Assembly (NCBI RefSeq): GCF_002946835.1
Contig: NZ_CP026652.1
Coordinates: 4,030,001 to 4,094,000, forward strand
DNA from: Streptomyces dengpaensis
GTDB taxonomy: Bacteria; Actinomycetota; Actinomycetes; Streptomycetales; Streptomycetaceae
Length of the DNA: 64,000 nucleotides
Reading direction: 5' to 3'
Below, piece by piece: positions 1-8,369 of this stretch. Positions within the stretch are counted from its first letter, which is position 1; each line of letters begins with the position of its first letter. The translations under genes were made by a program, and so were the position numbers. The notes under the pieces were generated by a model. That model was not told the origin of the DNA, did no database searches, and saw nothing but the letters and a program-made list of their open reading frames with translations.

Positions 1-192
1 ACCCCTCAGCAGCTCGCACAAGCCAAGCATCCCTTCGAGCTTCCCGGCACAGCAACAAGTCACCTGATCATTGATGCGGCCCAGCACGGCCTCGGCTCAC
101 GGGCCTGCGGCCCGGATGTGTCGCCCGAGTTCGCGCTTCGCCCCGAAGCACGCACCATCAGGCTTCGCATGACAGCGGGCCGAGCGCATTGA
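1..192 (+). CDS. beta-galactosidase (GH2, LacZ type), C-terminal end only
   Basis: The window opens inside a reading frame that starts at base 1 and stops with TGA at 190-192, giving 63 residues. The segment HPFELPG, then IDAAQHGLGSRACGPD, then a beta-rich PEFALRPEARTIRLRM tail, matches the end of the C-terminal beta-sandwich (Bgal_small_N) of LacZ-type glycoside hydrolase family 2 enzymes, where an IDxxxxGxGxxxxxP pattern precedes the final strands. These enzymes hydrolyse terminal beta-galactosides. The active site lies upstream of the window, so substrate cannot be judged. The gene converges on the reverse-strand gene ending at 374. Confidence 0.7.
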   Translation, partial: TPQQLAQAKHPFELPGTATSHLIIDAAQHGLGSRACGPDVSPEFALRPEARTIRLRMTAGRAH

Positions 193-316
193 CCGCGGAT
201 ATGCGGGGCATTTTCGGTGGCGCAGGGTACACGGTGACGCCCGAGCGCCTGACGTCAGGCGACGCTGCGCATGCCGACGCTCGCAGCGTTACCTCGCCCC
301 TGGCTGGCCGACAAGA

Positions 317-387
317 CCAAGGCACTGCGCCTCCGCTCAGGAAACCGCCACGCCCAAGGCACTGTGCCTCCGCTCAGGAAGCCGCCA
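317..387. repeat. 34-bp direct repeat pair at a convergent gene junction
   Basis: Two near-identical 34-bp units, at 317-350 and 354-387, share the core AAGGCACTG(c/t)GCCTCCGCTC. The second copy overlaps the stop region of the reverse gene ending at 374. No function is evident; it may be a local duplication of the 3' end of that gene. Confidence 0.7.
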
Positions 388-1507
388 GGATCCCCGTGTG
401 ATACACCGTGCCCGCGCACGCGTTGGACACCGTCGCCGTCGCCGTGGCCGAGCCCGTCTCCGCCGTGTTCGAGACGACCACGCTGCCGTCGGCCACACCC
501 TCCTCCGTGGCGAGCTGCGGCGTGGTGCCCTCCGGTTCGCTGGTGGTGCCGTCCCCGGTGCCCTCCGTGGGGGACGGGTCCGGCGAGGGCTCCGAGACGG
601 TCGGGCAGGTCTCCGAGGGCACCCAGGCGAACTTCACCACGTACGAGGCGCCCGGCTGGAGCACCATCGAGGTGACCTCCGTGGAGGGGTCGGGCAGTCC
701 GGTGGCCGCGTCGCCCGGCACATGGGTCGCCACGCCGATCTTGGCGGGGTCCGCCGCGCCCTGCGCGGTGGCGCCCACCGTGCCGGCACTCGTGACCGTA
801 CAGGTGACCGTGGAGACATTGGAGACGGTGAAGGAGCCGTAGACCGCGCCGGTGGAGTCCGGATCGGCGATGGCGCTGGTGGCACCGCCGAGCTGCGCCG
901 CCGTACACGCGGTGGCGGTCTCGGCCGAAGGCGTCGGGTCGGTTCCGCCGCCCGTGGCCGCCCCGCTGCCCTTGTCATTGCCCTTGCCCTGGTCCGGGGT
1001 GTCCTTCTGGTCGTCCTTGCCCTTGCCGTTGGACGCGCCGGAGGAACCGCCCGCGGCCTTCCCGTCGCCGCCGTCCGGGCTCTTGCCCTCGCCCTGGCCG
1101 CCCTGCGCGTGCGAGCTGCTGCCCGCTATGGACGGGTCGGGGTTCGAGCCCGTCGAGTTCGAGACGTGCACGAGGGCCGGGACGGCCGTGCCGATGAAGA
1201 GCGCGGCGGCCGCCATGCCGACCATGGCCTGGCGCTTGCGGGCCCGTCTGGCCGGTACCGCGCGGCGCAGGTGGTCCAGGGTGCCGTCGGCGGGTTCGAT
1301 CTCCTGGACGGCCTGGTGCAGCAGCCGGCGCAGCGCCAGCTCGTCCGAACCGAGCACGTCGAGACCGTCGGGCCCTTCGGGTCCCTGTCCGTCGGGCTGT
1401 CCGTTGGGGCCGTGGCTCACAGTTTCGTTCCCAGCGTGCGATTGCTTGTGCTCGTGCTCTGGGCGCCGATCGTCCTCGGGGCGTCGCCGCTCGTCGTGCC
1501 CGCTCAT
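374..1507 (-). CDS. single-pass membrane protein encoded directly after a sigma factor
   Basis: The protein has 377 residues. A hydrophilic Asp/Glu/His-rich N-terminus (about 1-60) is followed by a helical cytoplasmic segment (LRRLLHQAVQEIEP), a basic stop-transfer signal (ARRARKRQ) and one membrane helix around residues 105-125. Outside lies a long Gly/Ser/Lys/Asp-rich linker, then a beta-type domain with two short Cys-containing strands. The start ATG overlaps the stop of the upstream sigma factor as ATGA, so the two are translationally coupled. Position and topology suggest an anti-sigma or sigma-modulating role, but no zinc-binding HxxxCxxC motif of the ZAS anti-sigma family is visible. 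That role is inference. Confidence 0.7.
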   Translation of the reverse strand: MSGHDERRRPEDDRRPEHEHKQSHAGNETVSHGPNGQPDGQGPEGPDGLDVLGSDELALRRLLHQAVQEIEPADGTLDHLRRAVPARRARKRQAMVGMAAAALFIGTAVPALVHVSNSTGSNPDPSIAGSSSHAQGGQGEGKSPDGGDGKAAGGSSGASNGKGKDDQKDTPDQGKGNDKGSGAATGGGTDPTPSAETATACTAAQLGGATSAIADPDSTGAVYGSFTVSNVSTVTCTVTSAGTVGATAQGAADPAKIGVATHVPGDAATGLPDPSTEVTSMVLQPGASYVVKFAWVPSETCPTVSEPSPDPSPTEGTGDGTTSEPEGTTPQLATEEGVADGSVVVSNTAETGSATATATVSNACAGTVYHTGILAAS

Positions 1508-2172
1508 GCCGGGGCCTCCATGGCGATGCGGAGTGCCGCGATGCCGCGTGAACCGTACGCCTTCACCGATCCCAGCGATATGCCGAGCGTCTCGGCGACC
1601 TGGGCCTCGGTCATGTCCGCGAAGTAGCGCAGGACCAGGACCTCGCGCTGGCGGCGCTGGAGTCCCTTCATCGCCTTGATCAGCGCGTCCCGCTCCAACT
1701 GGTCGTACGCGCCTTCCTCGGCGCTCGCCATGTCGGGCATCGGCTTCGAGAGGAGCTTGAGGCCGAGGATGCGCCGGCGCAGGGCGGAGCGCGAGAGGTT
1801 CACGACGGTCTGGCGCAGATACGCGAGCGTCTTCTCGGGGTCGCGGACGCGTTTGCGCGCCGAGTGCACCCGGATGAAGGCCTCCTGGACGACGTCCTCG
1901 CAGGACGCGGTGTCGTCGAGCAGGAGCGCCGCGAGGCCGAGGAGCGACCGGTAGTGGGCGCGGTAGGTCTCGGTCAGATGGTCGACGGTAGTGCCCGCGG
2001 CCATCGTCTCGTCGGAGCCGTCGCGCTGGTTCGGTATGCGGGCGGGCCGCGCTGCGGGCATGGGCGCGATCACCGGCATGCCGCCGGGCGCGCCGGGGCT
2101 GCGGAGTCGGCGGGGTGGACGCGGGGCCGTGCCCCTCGTCTGGACCGCGGTGAATTCGAGTACCTCTGCCAC
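1504..2172 (-). CDS. RNA polymerase sigma factor, ECF type (SigE-like family)
   Basis: This 222-residue protein carries sigma region 2 (LTETYRAHYRSLLGLAALLL, then CEDVVQEAFIRVH) and region 4 (LQRRQREVLVLRYFADMTEA, then VAETLGISLGSVKAYGSRG). It would direct RNA polymerase to a small regulon. The first 60 or so residues are Pro/Ala-rich and lie outside the fold, so the true start may be internal, for example at MAAGTTVDHL. The GTG at 2172 has no good Shine-Dalgarno sequence. Upstream, an ACAACC element and a CGTGTC element lie about 14 bases apart and could form an ECF promoter giving a leaderless transcript; this is weak. The gene overlaps the membrane-protein gene at 1507 by 4 bases. Confidence 0.88.
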   Translation of the reverse strand: MAEVLEFTAVQTRGTAPRPPRRLRSPGAPGGMPVIAPMPAARPARIPNQRDGSDETMAAGTTVDHLTETYRAHYRSLLGLAALLLDDTASCEDVVQEAFIRVHSARKRVRDPEKTLAYLRQTVVNLSRSALRRRILGLKLLSKPMPDMASAEEGAYDQLERDALIKAMKGLQRRQREVLVLRYFADMTEAQVAETLGISLGSVKAYGSRGIAALRIAMEAPA

Positions 2173-2634
2173 GCCAGTTGGACACGCGTCCCCCCGGCAG
2201 GGTTGTACGCGACAGCCGCCACATTCGTGTCAGACGGCACGCCGGCCGAAAGGCCACCCCCCGGAGCTGCCACGGGACCGCCCTCCGGAGCACCCGCTGG
2301 AACGCCCGTCAGCGTGCCAGGCCCCGTACCTGACAGTGCATCAAATGCCCTCATGCGTACCAGCTCTTCCCCTATGCCCATATGCCGTTCCGCCCCCGAC
2401 GACCCTGAATGGCGACCGACAAGACGCTCCCCGCCCTCCGCGCGGTTGCGGAGAGCGGGGAGGAGAATCTTCGAACGCCGACGAGGTCTGTTTCAAGTGA
2501 CCCGAACTATCACCTCGGCCACACGACTCACACAGATCCTACAAACGAATCCCCCGATGGCCAGCGAGATTCCTGCTGCCGGACCGCCGGACCGGAGAAT
2601 CCCCTTCCGGAACCGGCACCCCGGGCCGGGGAAC
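2173..2634. other. 462-bp intergenic region
   Basis: The region lies between the sigma factor start and the end of asd, both on the reverse strand. It must hold the sigma factor promoter and the end of the asd transcript. Short ORFs here have poor codon use. I see no convincing gene, and only a weak GC-rich dyad near 2600-2635 that might terminate asd. Confidence 0.5.
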
Positions 2635-3699
2635 CTACGCCCCGGTGATCTCCGCCGCCACCATCTCCGCGATCTGGGCGGTGTTCAGCGCGGCACCCTT
2701 GCGCAGATTGTCCCCGCACACGAACAGTTCGAGTGCCGTCGGGTCGTCGAGCGCCCGGCGCACCCGGCCCACCCAGGTCGGGTCGGTGCCCACCACATCG
2801 GCGGGCGTGGGGAATTCACCGGCGGCGGGGTCGTCGAACAGCACGACTCCCGGCGCGGTGGCGAGGATCTCGCGCGCCTTGGCGACGGTGACCTCGCCCT
2901 CGAAGCGGGCGTGGACGGTCAGGGAGTGCGTGGTGACGACGGGGACGCGTACGCACGTCACGGCGACCTTCAGCTCGGGCAGCCCGAGGATCTTGCGGGA
3001 CTCGTTCCGTACCTTCATCTCCTCCGAGGACCAGCCGTCCTCGGCGAGGGACCCGGCCCACGGCACCACGTTCAGGGCCACCGGCTCCGGGAACGGTCCC
3101 GTGTTGTCGCCCACGGCACGTCGTACGTCACCGGGCTTGGTCCCCAGTTCCGTACCGGCGACGAGGGACAGCTGCTGGCGCAGGGTGTCGACGCCCCCGC
3201 GGCCCGCGCCGCTGACGGCTTGGTACGAGGACACCACCAGCTCGCGCAGCCCGAACTCGGCGTGCAGCGCGCCGAGGGCCACGATCATGGAGAGGGTCGT
3301 GCAGTTCGGGCTGGAGATGATCCCGCGCGGGCGGACGCGCGCCGCGTGCGGATTGACCTCGGGGACGACGAGGGGCACGTCCGGGTCCATCCGGAAGGCG
3401 CCGGAGTTGTCGACGACGACCACGCCCTTGGTGGCCGCGACCGGCGCCCATTCCAGAGCCACCTCGTCCGGTACGTCGAACATGGCGATGTCGACCCCGT
3501 CGAAGGCATCCTCCGACAGGGCCACGACCTCGACCTCCTCGCCGCGCACGGCCAGCTTGCGGCCGGCCGAGCGCGGGGAGGCGATCAGACGGATCTCGCC
3601 CCAGATGTCCGCGTGCTGGGACAGGATCTGGAGCATGACCGTGCCGACGGCTCCGGTCGCTCCCACGACCGCGAGCGTCGGTCCCACGGACTTGGCCAT
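2635..3699 (-). CDS. asd: aspartate-semialdehyde dehydrogenase
   Basis: The 354-residue enzyme reduces 4-aspartyl phosphate to aspartate semialdehyde with NADPH, the second step of lysine, threonine, methionine and diaminopimelate synthesis. An N-terminal Rossmann motif ([13 protein letters not shown]) and the catalytic cysteine in SSPNCTT are visible, followed by the dimerisation domain with [12 protein letters not shown]. Length is normal for the family. Its ATG overlaps the last base of the ask stop codon, so it is the second gene of an ask-asd operon and is probably coupled. It is the last gene before the sigma factor. Confidence 0.97.
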   Translation of the reverse strand: MAKSVGPTLAVVGATGAVGTVMLQILSQHADIWGEIRLIASPRSAGRKLAVRGEEVEVVALSEDAFDGVDIAMFDVPDEVALEWAPVAATKGVVVVDNSGAFRMDPDVPLVVPEVNPHAARVRPRGIISSPNCTTLSMIVALGALHAEFGLRELVVSSYQAVSGAGRGGVDTLRQQLSLVAGTELGTKPGDVRRAVGDNTGPFPEPVALNVVPWAGSLAEDGWSSEEMKVRNESRKILGLPELKVAVTCVRVPVVTTHSLTVHARFEGEVTVAKAREILATAPGVVLFDDPAAGEFPTPADVVGTDPTWVGRVRRALDDPTALELFVCGDNLRKGAALNTAQIAEMVAAEITGA

Positions 3700-4973
3700 C
3701 AGCGGCCAGTGCCTCCGTAGACGACGGCCTCGTCGCTGTCGGAGTCGAGTCCGAAGGCGGTGTGGACCGCGCGGACGGCTTCGTTGACGTCGTCCTGGCG
3801 GGTGACCACCGAGATACGGATCTCGGAGGTCGAGATCAGCTCGATGTTCACGCCCGCGTCGGACAGCGCTTGGAAGAAGGCCGCGGTGACGCCCGGGTTG
3901 GTCTTCATGCCCGCGCCGACCAGGGAGATCTTGCCGATCTGGTCGTCGTAGCGCAGGGACTCGAAGCCGATCGAGGCCTTCGCCTTCTCCAGGGCGTCGA
4001 TGGCCTTGGCGCCCTCGGTCTTGGGGAGGGTGAAGGAGATGTCCGTCAGGCCCGTGGAGGCGGCCGAGACGTTCTGCACGATCATGTCGATGTTGATCTC
4101 GGCGTCCGCGATGGCGCGGAAGATCGCCGCGGCCTCACCCGGCTTGTCCGGAACGCCGACGACCGTGACCTTGGCTTCGGAGACGTCGTGGGCGACTCCG
4201 GAGATGATGGCGTGCTCCACCTGCTCGTCCCCTTGAGGCTTCTCGTTGCTGACCCAGGTGCCGCGCAGTCCGGAGAAGGACGAGCGGACGTGGATCGGGA
4301 TGTTGTATCGGCGCGCGTACTCCACACAGCGGTGCAGCAGCACCTTGGAGCCGGAGGCGGCCAGCTCCAGCATGTCCTCGGAGGAGATCCAGTCGATCTT
4401 CCGGGCCTTCTTCACCACGCGCGGGTCGGCGGTGAACACGCCGTCCACGTCGGTGTAGATCTCGCACACCTCGGCGTCCAGCGCCGCCGCGAGGGCCACC
4501 GCCGTGGTGTCGGAGCCGCCGCGCCCGAGGGTGGTGATGTCCTTGGAGTCCGCCGAGACGCCCTGGAACCCGGCGACGATGGCGATGTTGCCCTCGTCCA
4601 GCGCCGTACGAATACGACCGGGCGTGACGTCGATGATCCGCGCTTTGTTGTGGACCGAGTCGGTGATGACACCCGCTTGGCTACCGGTGAAGCTCTGGGC
4701 CTCGTGACCCAGGTTTTTGATCGCCATCGCCAGCAGAGCCATGGAGATCCGCTCTCCGGCGGTCAGCAGCATGTCGAACTCACGCCCGGCAGGAATCGGG
4801 GATACCTGCTCGGCGAGATCGATCAGCTCGTCCGTCGTGTCGCCCATCGCGGAAACGACCACGACCACCTGGTGGCCGTTCTTCTTCGCTTCCACGATCC
4901 GCTTGGCGACGCGCTTGATGCCCTCGGCATCGGCTACGGAGGAGCCTCCGTACTTCTGCACGACAAGGCCCAC
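3699..4973 (-). CDS. ask: aspartate kinase, alpha subunit with embedded beta subunit
   Basis: The 424-residue enzyme phosphorylates aspartate at the head of the lysine/threonine/methionine/diaminopimelate pathway. The kinase domain (about 1-245) begins [11 protein letters not shown] and contains FTGSQAGV and [16 protein letters not shown]. Two ACT domains follow (about 265-345 and 350-424), where feedback inhibitors such as lysine and threonine bind in this family. It is the promoter-proximal gene of the ask-asd operon, with about 280 bp of non-coding DNA upstream. An in-frame GTG at 4220 with its own ribosome binding site probably makes a separate regulatory beta subunit, as known for Corynebacterium and Bacillus lysC. 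Confidence 0.97.
   Translation of the reverse strand: MGLVVQKYGGSSVADAEGIKRVAKRIVEAKKNGHQVVVVVSAMGDTTDELIDLAEQVSPIPAGREFDMLLTAGERISMALLAMAIKNLGHEAQSFTGSQAGVITDSVHNKARIIDVTPGRIRTALDEGNIAIVAGFQGVSADSKDITTLGRGGSDTTAVALAAALDAEVCEIYTDVDGVFTADPRVVKKARKIDWISSEDMLELAASGSKVLLHRCVEYARRYNIPIHVRSSFSGLRGTWVSNEKPQGDEQVEHAIISGVAHDVSEAKVTVVGVPDKPGEAAAIFRAIADAEINIDMIVQNVSAASTGLTDISFTLPKTEGAKAIDALEKAKASIGFESLRYDDQIGKISLVGAGMKTNPGVTAAFFQALSDAGVNIELISTSEIRISVVTRQDDVNEAVRAVHTAFGLDSDSDEAVVYGGTGR
4218..4234 (-). promoter_or_regulatory. internal ribosome binding site and GTG start for the aspartokinase beta subunit
   Basis: On the reverse strand AAGGGG (4234-4229) is followed by an 8-base spacer and an in-frame GTG (4220-4218). 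Translation from here gives a 173-residue product beginning VEHAIISGV that contains both ACT domains. Its start aligns with the known beta-subunit start of Corynebacterium lysC, and its size is about that of the known beta subunit. The spacing is optimal, so I regard it as a real second start. Confidence 0.7.
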
Positions 4974-5252
4974 GTGCGCTCCTCGCTCAATCTGTCTCTG
5001 TACCGCACAACTGCGGTCGGCTCAGTCTAACGAGCGGCCGGAATTCCCTTCCCAAATACCACATCGTGAGATGTCCCGCTCACGGCGCGATCACTCGGTT
5101 TTTCTGCGGGAATTCCGGCCCGCTCCAGAACGGCACCTGCCCGCCGAAGCCCCGGCCACTCGGGAAAGTGCGCCGTGTCACACGGGGCCACCGCGCCTCA
5201 CTTCTCCCGCCGGCCCGCGGGCGGCGTACGGCCACCACACCGCACCGACCGC

Positions 5253-5912
5253 CTACTTCACCTTCCGCAGCCCCAACGGCCCCGCGATCTCCTCCGCCAT
5301 CACCCTGCCCGCCTCCTCCGCGAGGACTTCCTCGCCGATGTCCTGGTCGGTGTCCAGGCCGTTCAGGTCGTCGAGGGGCTGGTTCAGCCTCACGTGGGCG
5401 ACCAGGGACTGGAGGGCGCGGAGGGCCGCCGAGGCTGTGGGGCCCCAGTTGGAGAAGTAGGAGAACTGCCACCACCAGAGGGCTTCCGTGGTGCGGCCGG
5501 CGCGGTAGTGGGCCATGCCGTGGCGAAGGTCGGTGATGACGTCGGCGAGGTCGTCGGAGATACGGCAGGCCACCGGGGCCCTGCGGGGCTCGTACGGGTC
5601 GAAGACCTCCGAGTACACGTCGACCGGGTCCAGCATCACCGCGAGGCGTTCACGGAGTTCGTCCACGTCCGGTTCCGGGCCCAGGTCCGGCTCGTAGCGC
5701 TCGTCGGGGACGATGTCCTCGTGGGCGCCGAGGCGGCCGCCGGCCAGGAGGAGCTGGGAGACCTCCAGAAGGAGGAAGGGCACGGCCGAGTCCGGCTCGT
5801 CGCCCTTGGCCACCTCGGTGACGGCGACCAGGAAGCTCTCTACCTGGTCCGCGATCTGGACCACGAAGTCGTCCGGGTCCTGGCTGGTCGCGTGCAGCGT
5901 GGCGTCAGACAT
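5253..5912 (-). CDS. DUF5063 domain-containing protein
   Basis: This acidic 219-residue soluble protein has the DUF5063 pattern: an N-terminal helix pair ([16 protein letters not shown]), a central YEPRRAPVA segment, the strongly conserved [14 protein letters not shown], and a C-terminal helical tail. Its ATG overlaps the end of recR by 8 bases, so it is translationally coupled to recR. The pairing suggests a role alongside recombination-repair functions, but no biochemical activity is known to me. No signal peptide or membrane segment is seen. Confidence 0.85.
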   Translation of the reverse strand: MSDATLHATSQDPDDFVVQIADQVESFLVAVTEVAKGDEPDSAVPFLLLEVSQLLLAGGRLGAHEDIVPDERYEPDLGPEPDVDELRERLAVMLDPVDVYSEVFDPYEPRRAPVACRISDDLADVITDLRHGMAHYRAGRTTEALWWWQFSYFSNWGPTASAALRALQSLVAHVRLNQPLDDLNGLDTDQDIGEEVLAEEAGRVMAEEIAGPLGLRKVK

Positions 5913-6504
5913 CTAGGAGTCGTCTCCCCTCGAAGGCGCGGCCGAGCGTGACCTCGTCCGCGTATTCCAGGTCGCCACCCACCGGGAGGCCGCTGGCCAG
6001 GCGGGTGACCTTGAGGCCCATGGGCTTGATCATGCGGGCGAGGTACGTGGCCGTGGCCTCGCCTTCGAGATTCGGATCCGTGGCCAGGATCAGTTCCGTG
6101 ACCGTGCCGTCGGCCAGGCGGGCGAGCAGTTCCCGTATGCGCAGGTCGTCCGGGCCCACGCCCTCGATCGGGCTGATCGCCCCGCCCAGTACGTGGTACT
6201 TGCCGCGGAACTCCCGGGTGCGTTCGATCGCGACGACGTCCTTGGGCTCCTCCACCGCGCAGATCACCGAGACGTCGCGGCGCGGGTCCCGGCAGATGTT
6301 GCACAGCTCCTCCTGCGCGACATTGCCGCAGGTCGCGCAGAAGCGGACCTTCGCCTTGACCTCGATGAGCGCCTGCGCGAGACGGCGGACGTCCGTCGGC
6401 TCGGCCTGCAGGATGTGGAAGGCGATCCGCTGCGCGCTCTTGGGACCGACGCCGGGCAGCCGCCCCAGTTCGTCGATGAGGTCCTGGACCACGCCTTCGT
6501 ACAA
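5905..6504 (-). CDS. recR: recombination protein RecR
   Basis: The 199-residue RecR acts with RecF and RecO to load RecA at gaps in DNA. Visible in order are a helix-hairpin-helix ([20 protein letters not shown]), a four-cysteine zinc finger (CATCGN and CNICRDPRR), and a Toprim domain with CAVEEPKDV and [18 protein letters not shown]. The length is standard. The start is TTG at 6504, about 11 bases after AAAGGG. It sits downstream of ybaB/ebfC, the usual dnaX-ybaB-recR order, although dnaX is absent here. Its stop overlaps the start of the DUF5063 gene. Confidence 0.97.
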   Translation of the reverse strand: MYEGVVQDLIDELGRLPGVGPKSAQRIAFHILQAEPTDVRRLAQALIEVKAKVRFCATCGNVAQEELCNICRDPRRDVSVICAVEEPKDVVAIERTREFRGKYHVLGGAISPIEGVGPDDLRIRELLARLADGTVTELILATDPNLEGEATATYLARMIKPMGLKVTRLASGLPVGGDLEYADEVTLGRAFEGRRLLDV

Positions 6505-6582
6505 CGGACTGCCCGCCCTTTCTGGAAGCTTTCAGCTCGTACGGTAGTTGGCCGCCGCCCGTCTTAGAAAGGCAGGCAGGGC

Positions 6583-6627
6583 CTCAGAACTACAGGCATC
6601 AGAACTACAGGCCTCAGAACTGCAGGC
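6583..6627. repeat. three tandem copies of a 15-bp repeat between ybaB and recR
   Basis: Units at 6583-6597, 6598-6612 and 6613-6627 read CTCAGAACTACAGGC with single-base changes. A fourth, diverged copy follows near 6640. They sit in the 178-bp gap between ybaB and recR and have no obvious coding or terminator role; copy number may vary between strains. Confidence 0.8.
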
Positions 6628-6682
6628 CGAACCTCGGATCTACAGGCCGCGTCCCGGACCGGCGGAACGCGAGGGCCGAGTC

Positions 6683-7027
6683 TCAGAACGGCAGGCCGGG
6701 GATGCCGCTGCCGCCGCCGAGGCCCTGGGCGAGCGGACCGAGCTTCTGCTGCTGGAGCGTCTGCGCGTTCTCGTTCGCCGCCTGGACCGCCGCGACGATC
6801 AGGTCGGCGAGGGTTTCCGTGTCCTCGGGGTCGACCGCCTTCGGGTCGATCACCAGGGCGCGGAGCTCTCCGGAGCCCGTCACGGTCGCCTTCACGAGAC
6901 CGCCGCCCGCCTGGCCGTCGACCTCCGTCCGCGCCAGCTCCTCCTGCGCGTTCGCGAGGTCCTGCTGCATCTTCTGGGCCTGCTGGAGCAGCTGCTGCAT
7001 GTTGGGCTGGCCACCACCGGGAATCAC
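6683..7027 (-). CDS. YbaB/EbfC family nucleoid-associated protein
   Basis: This 114-residue DNA-binding protein of the YbaB/EbfC family forms dimers that coat DNA. The sequence [20 protein letters not shown], then a short strand region [16 protein letters not shown], then [21 protein letters not shown], is diagnostic. I place the start at the GTG at 7027 (VIPGGGQPN), which has AGGAG 7 bases upstream; the frame extends further up but without family similarity. The Gly-rich end [13 protein letters not shown] is typical of actinobacterial members. It lies upstream of recR in the same direction. Confidence 0.93.
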   Translation of the reverse strand: MIPGGGQPNMQQLLQQAQKMQQDLANAQEELARTEVDGQAGGGLVKATVTGSGELRALVIDPKAVDPEDTETLADLIVAAVQAANENAQTLQQQKLGPLAQGLGGGSGIPGLPF

Positions 7028-7316
7028 GATCAGCTCCTGGTTTCGAGTACGGCTGTGTAGACCGTTTTTCCTGTCCAGCTCGAGCCTACGTGGTTGGCGG
7101 GCCCGTCGCCCAAGCACTCTTTCGAGTGAGACCCAAGAGGCGCCTATACCTGATCAAGACCCCTTTCCAGGTGGAAAAGCATGGAAACCCGGGCCATCGC
7201 CACCCATTGGGCGGTAGGAAGGGAGCGGCGCTTTCGCACCACGCGTCACACGGCGTCACGCAATGCCACCTGCCATGTCATCAGCGTCATCACTGTCGTC
7301 AGTTAGGGAGTGCCGG

Positions 7317-8057
7317 GTGACCCAGCCGGAGATGCAGCCCGAGGGGCCGCCCCAGGACGGGCGGAGCGACGGGGCGGCGGGGCTGCGACCGGGTGACCTG
7401 ACCGGTCGGCCGTTCCCGCTCGGCGACTGGGGGGAGCCCGCGGAGCGGCTCCATGAGCTGTACCGGTGGGTGGAGCGGGGGGCACTCGACACGGCGGCCT
7501 GGTATCTCGCCGACCGGGTGGGGAAGCGGTGGGGGTCGCGGGCGCTGCGGGGCGGGGCGGCGGTGGGGGCCGTGTGCGGGGCCGCGCTTCCGTTGCTCGA
7601 CCTCACCGGGGTGGTGGGCGGGGTCGCTCCCTGGGGATATCTGGCGTTGCTGCTCGGGGTCGCCTGTGTGGCCGGGGACCGGTTCTTCGGGGTGACCTCG
7701 GGGTGGATAAGGGATGTGGCCACCGCCCAGGCTGTGCAGCGGCGGCTGCTGGTGCTGCAGTTCGACTGGGCATCGGAGAGTGTGCGGGATGTTCTGGGGC
7801 CTGCGGAGGGGACGGCCAGTGAGGCGGCTGAGCGCTGCCTTGGGCTGCTGCGGCGCTTCTCCGAGGACGTGACGGAGTTGGTGCGGGCCGAGACCGTGGA
7901 CTGGATGGTGGAGTTCCGGACCGGGGCCGCGCCATTGGGGATTCAGTCGTCGCTGTCCTCCCCTCCTCGGGGGGAGGGGATGCCGCCCGGGCGGGCGGCG
8001 CTGCCGCCGGGGGCGCGGCCGAACATGCCCCGGCAGCGGCCGCCTGAGCCCCGGTAG
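7317..8057 (+). CDS. SLATT-like two-transmembrane protein
   Basis: The protein has 246 residues. A short variable N-terminus is followed by an amphipathic helix (LHELYRWVERGALDTAAWYL), two membrane helices at about 75-95 and 100-120, and a long C-terminal helix region (VQRRLLVLQFDWASESV). This resembles SLATT (DUF4231-like) proteins, a family proposed as pore-forming effectors in nucleotide-signalling conflict systems; many Streptomyces copies stand alone as here. The C-terminus is Pro/Arg-rich. I chose the GTG at 7317, 6 bases after GGGAG, over an upstream ATG. Family assignment is moderately sure; function is not known. Confidence 0.65.
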   Translation: MTQPEMQPEGPPQDGRSDGAAGLRPGDLTGRPFPLGDWGEPAERLHELYRWVERGALDTAAWYLADRVGKRWGSRALRGGAAVGAVCGAALPLLDLTGVVGGVAPWGYLALLLGVACVAGDRFFGVTSGWIRDVATAQAVQRRLLVLQFDWASESVRDVLGPAEGTASEAAERCLGLLRRFSEDVTELVRAETVDWMVEFRTGAAPLGIQSSLSSPPRGEGMPPGRAALPPGARPNMPRQRPPEPR

Positions 8058-8073
8058 GGGGTTCGCGTGCGTC

Positions 8074-8186
8074 TTTTTCGCCCCCTCCGCCCCTACCCGT
8101 CCCGTACCTGGGGCTCCGCCCCAGACCTCGCTCCTCAAACGCCGGAGGGGCTGGACATTTCAAACGCCGGAGGGGCTGGACATTTC
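8074..8186. repeat. dispersed Streptomyces intergenic repeat, copy 1
   Basis: The stretch begins TTCGCCCCCTCCGCCCCTAC, passes through a short GC hairpin (GGGGCTCCGCCCC) and ends with the core TCAAACGCCGGAGGGGCTG, which is duplicated with a TGGACATTT joiner. It follows the SLATT-like gene and may help end its transcript. The rest of the 312-bp gap up to 8370 holds nothing I recognise. Confidence 0.8.
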
Positions 8187-8369
8187 ACCGCGCCGGCACC
8201 GGAAACGCCACCGGGCTTCGCTCCCCCGACCTCTTCACCGCTCGTACCCCGAAGAACACGTTGTCCTTGGACACGTCGAAGACTCCAGCAATGGTTGTGT
8301 ACGCGACAACCCATGGGCAAGAGCGCAACACTGAAGGAAGCGCAGGGCCCGCCCTGCTGGAGATGAGGC

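Noticed and set aside
7028..7316. SRP RNA gene near ybaB/recR
   Set aside because: This neighbourhood often carries the small SRP RNA, but I could not find its conserved apical loop sequence here.
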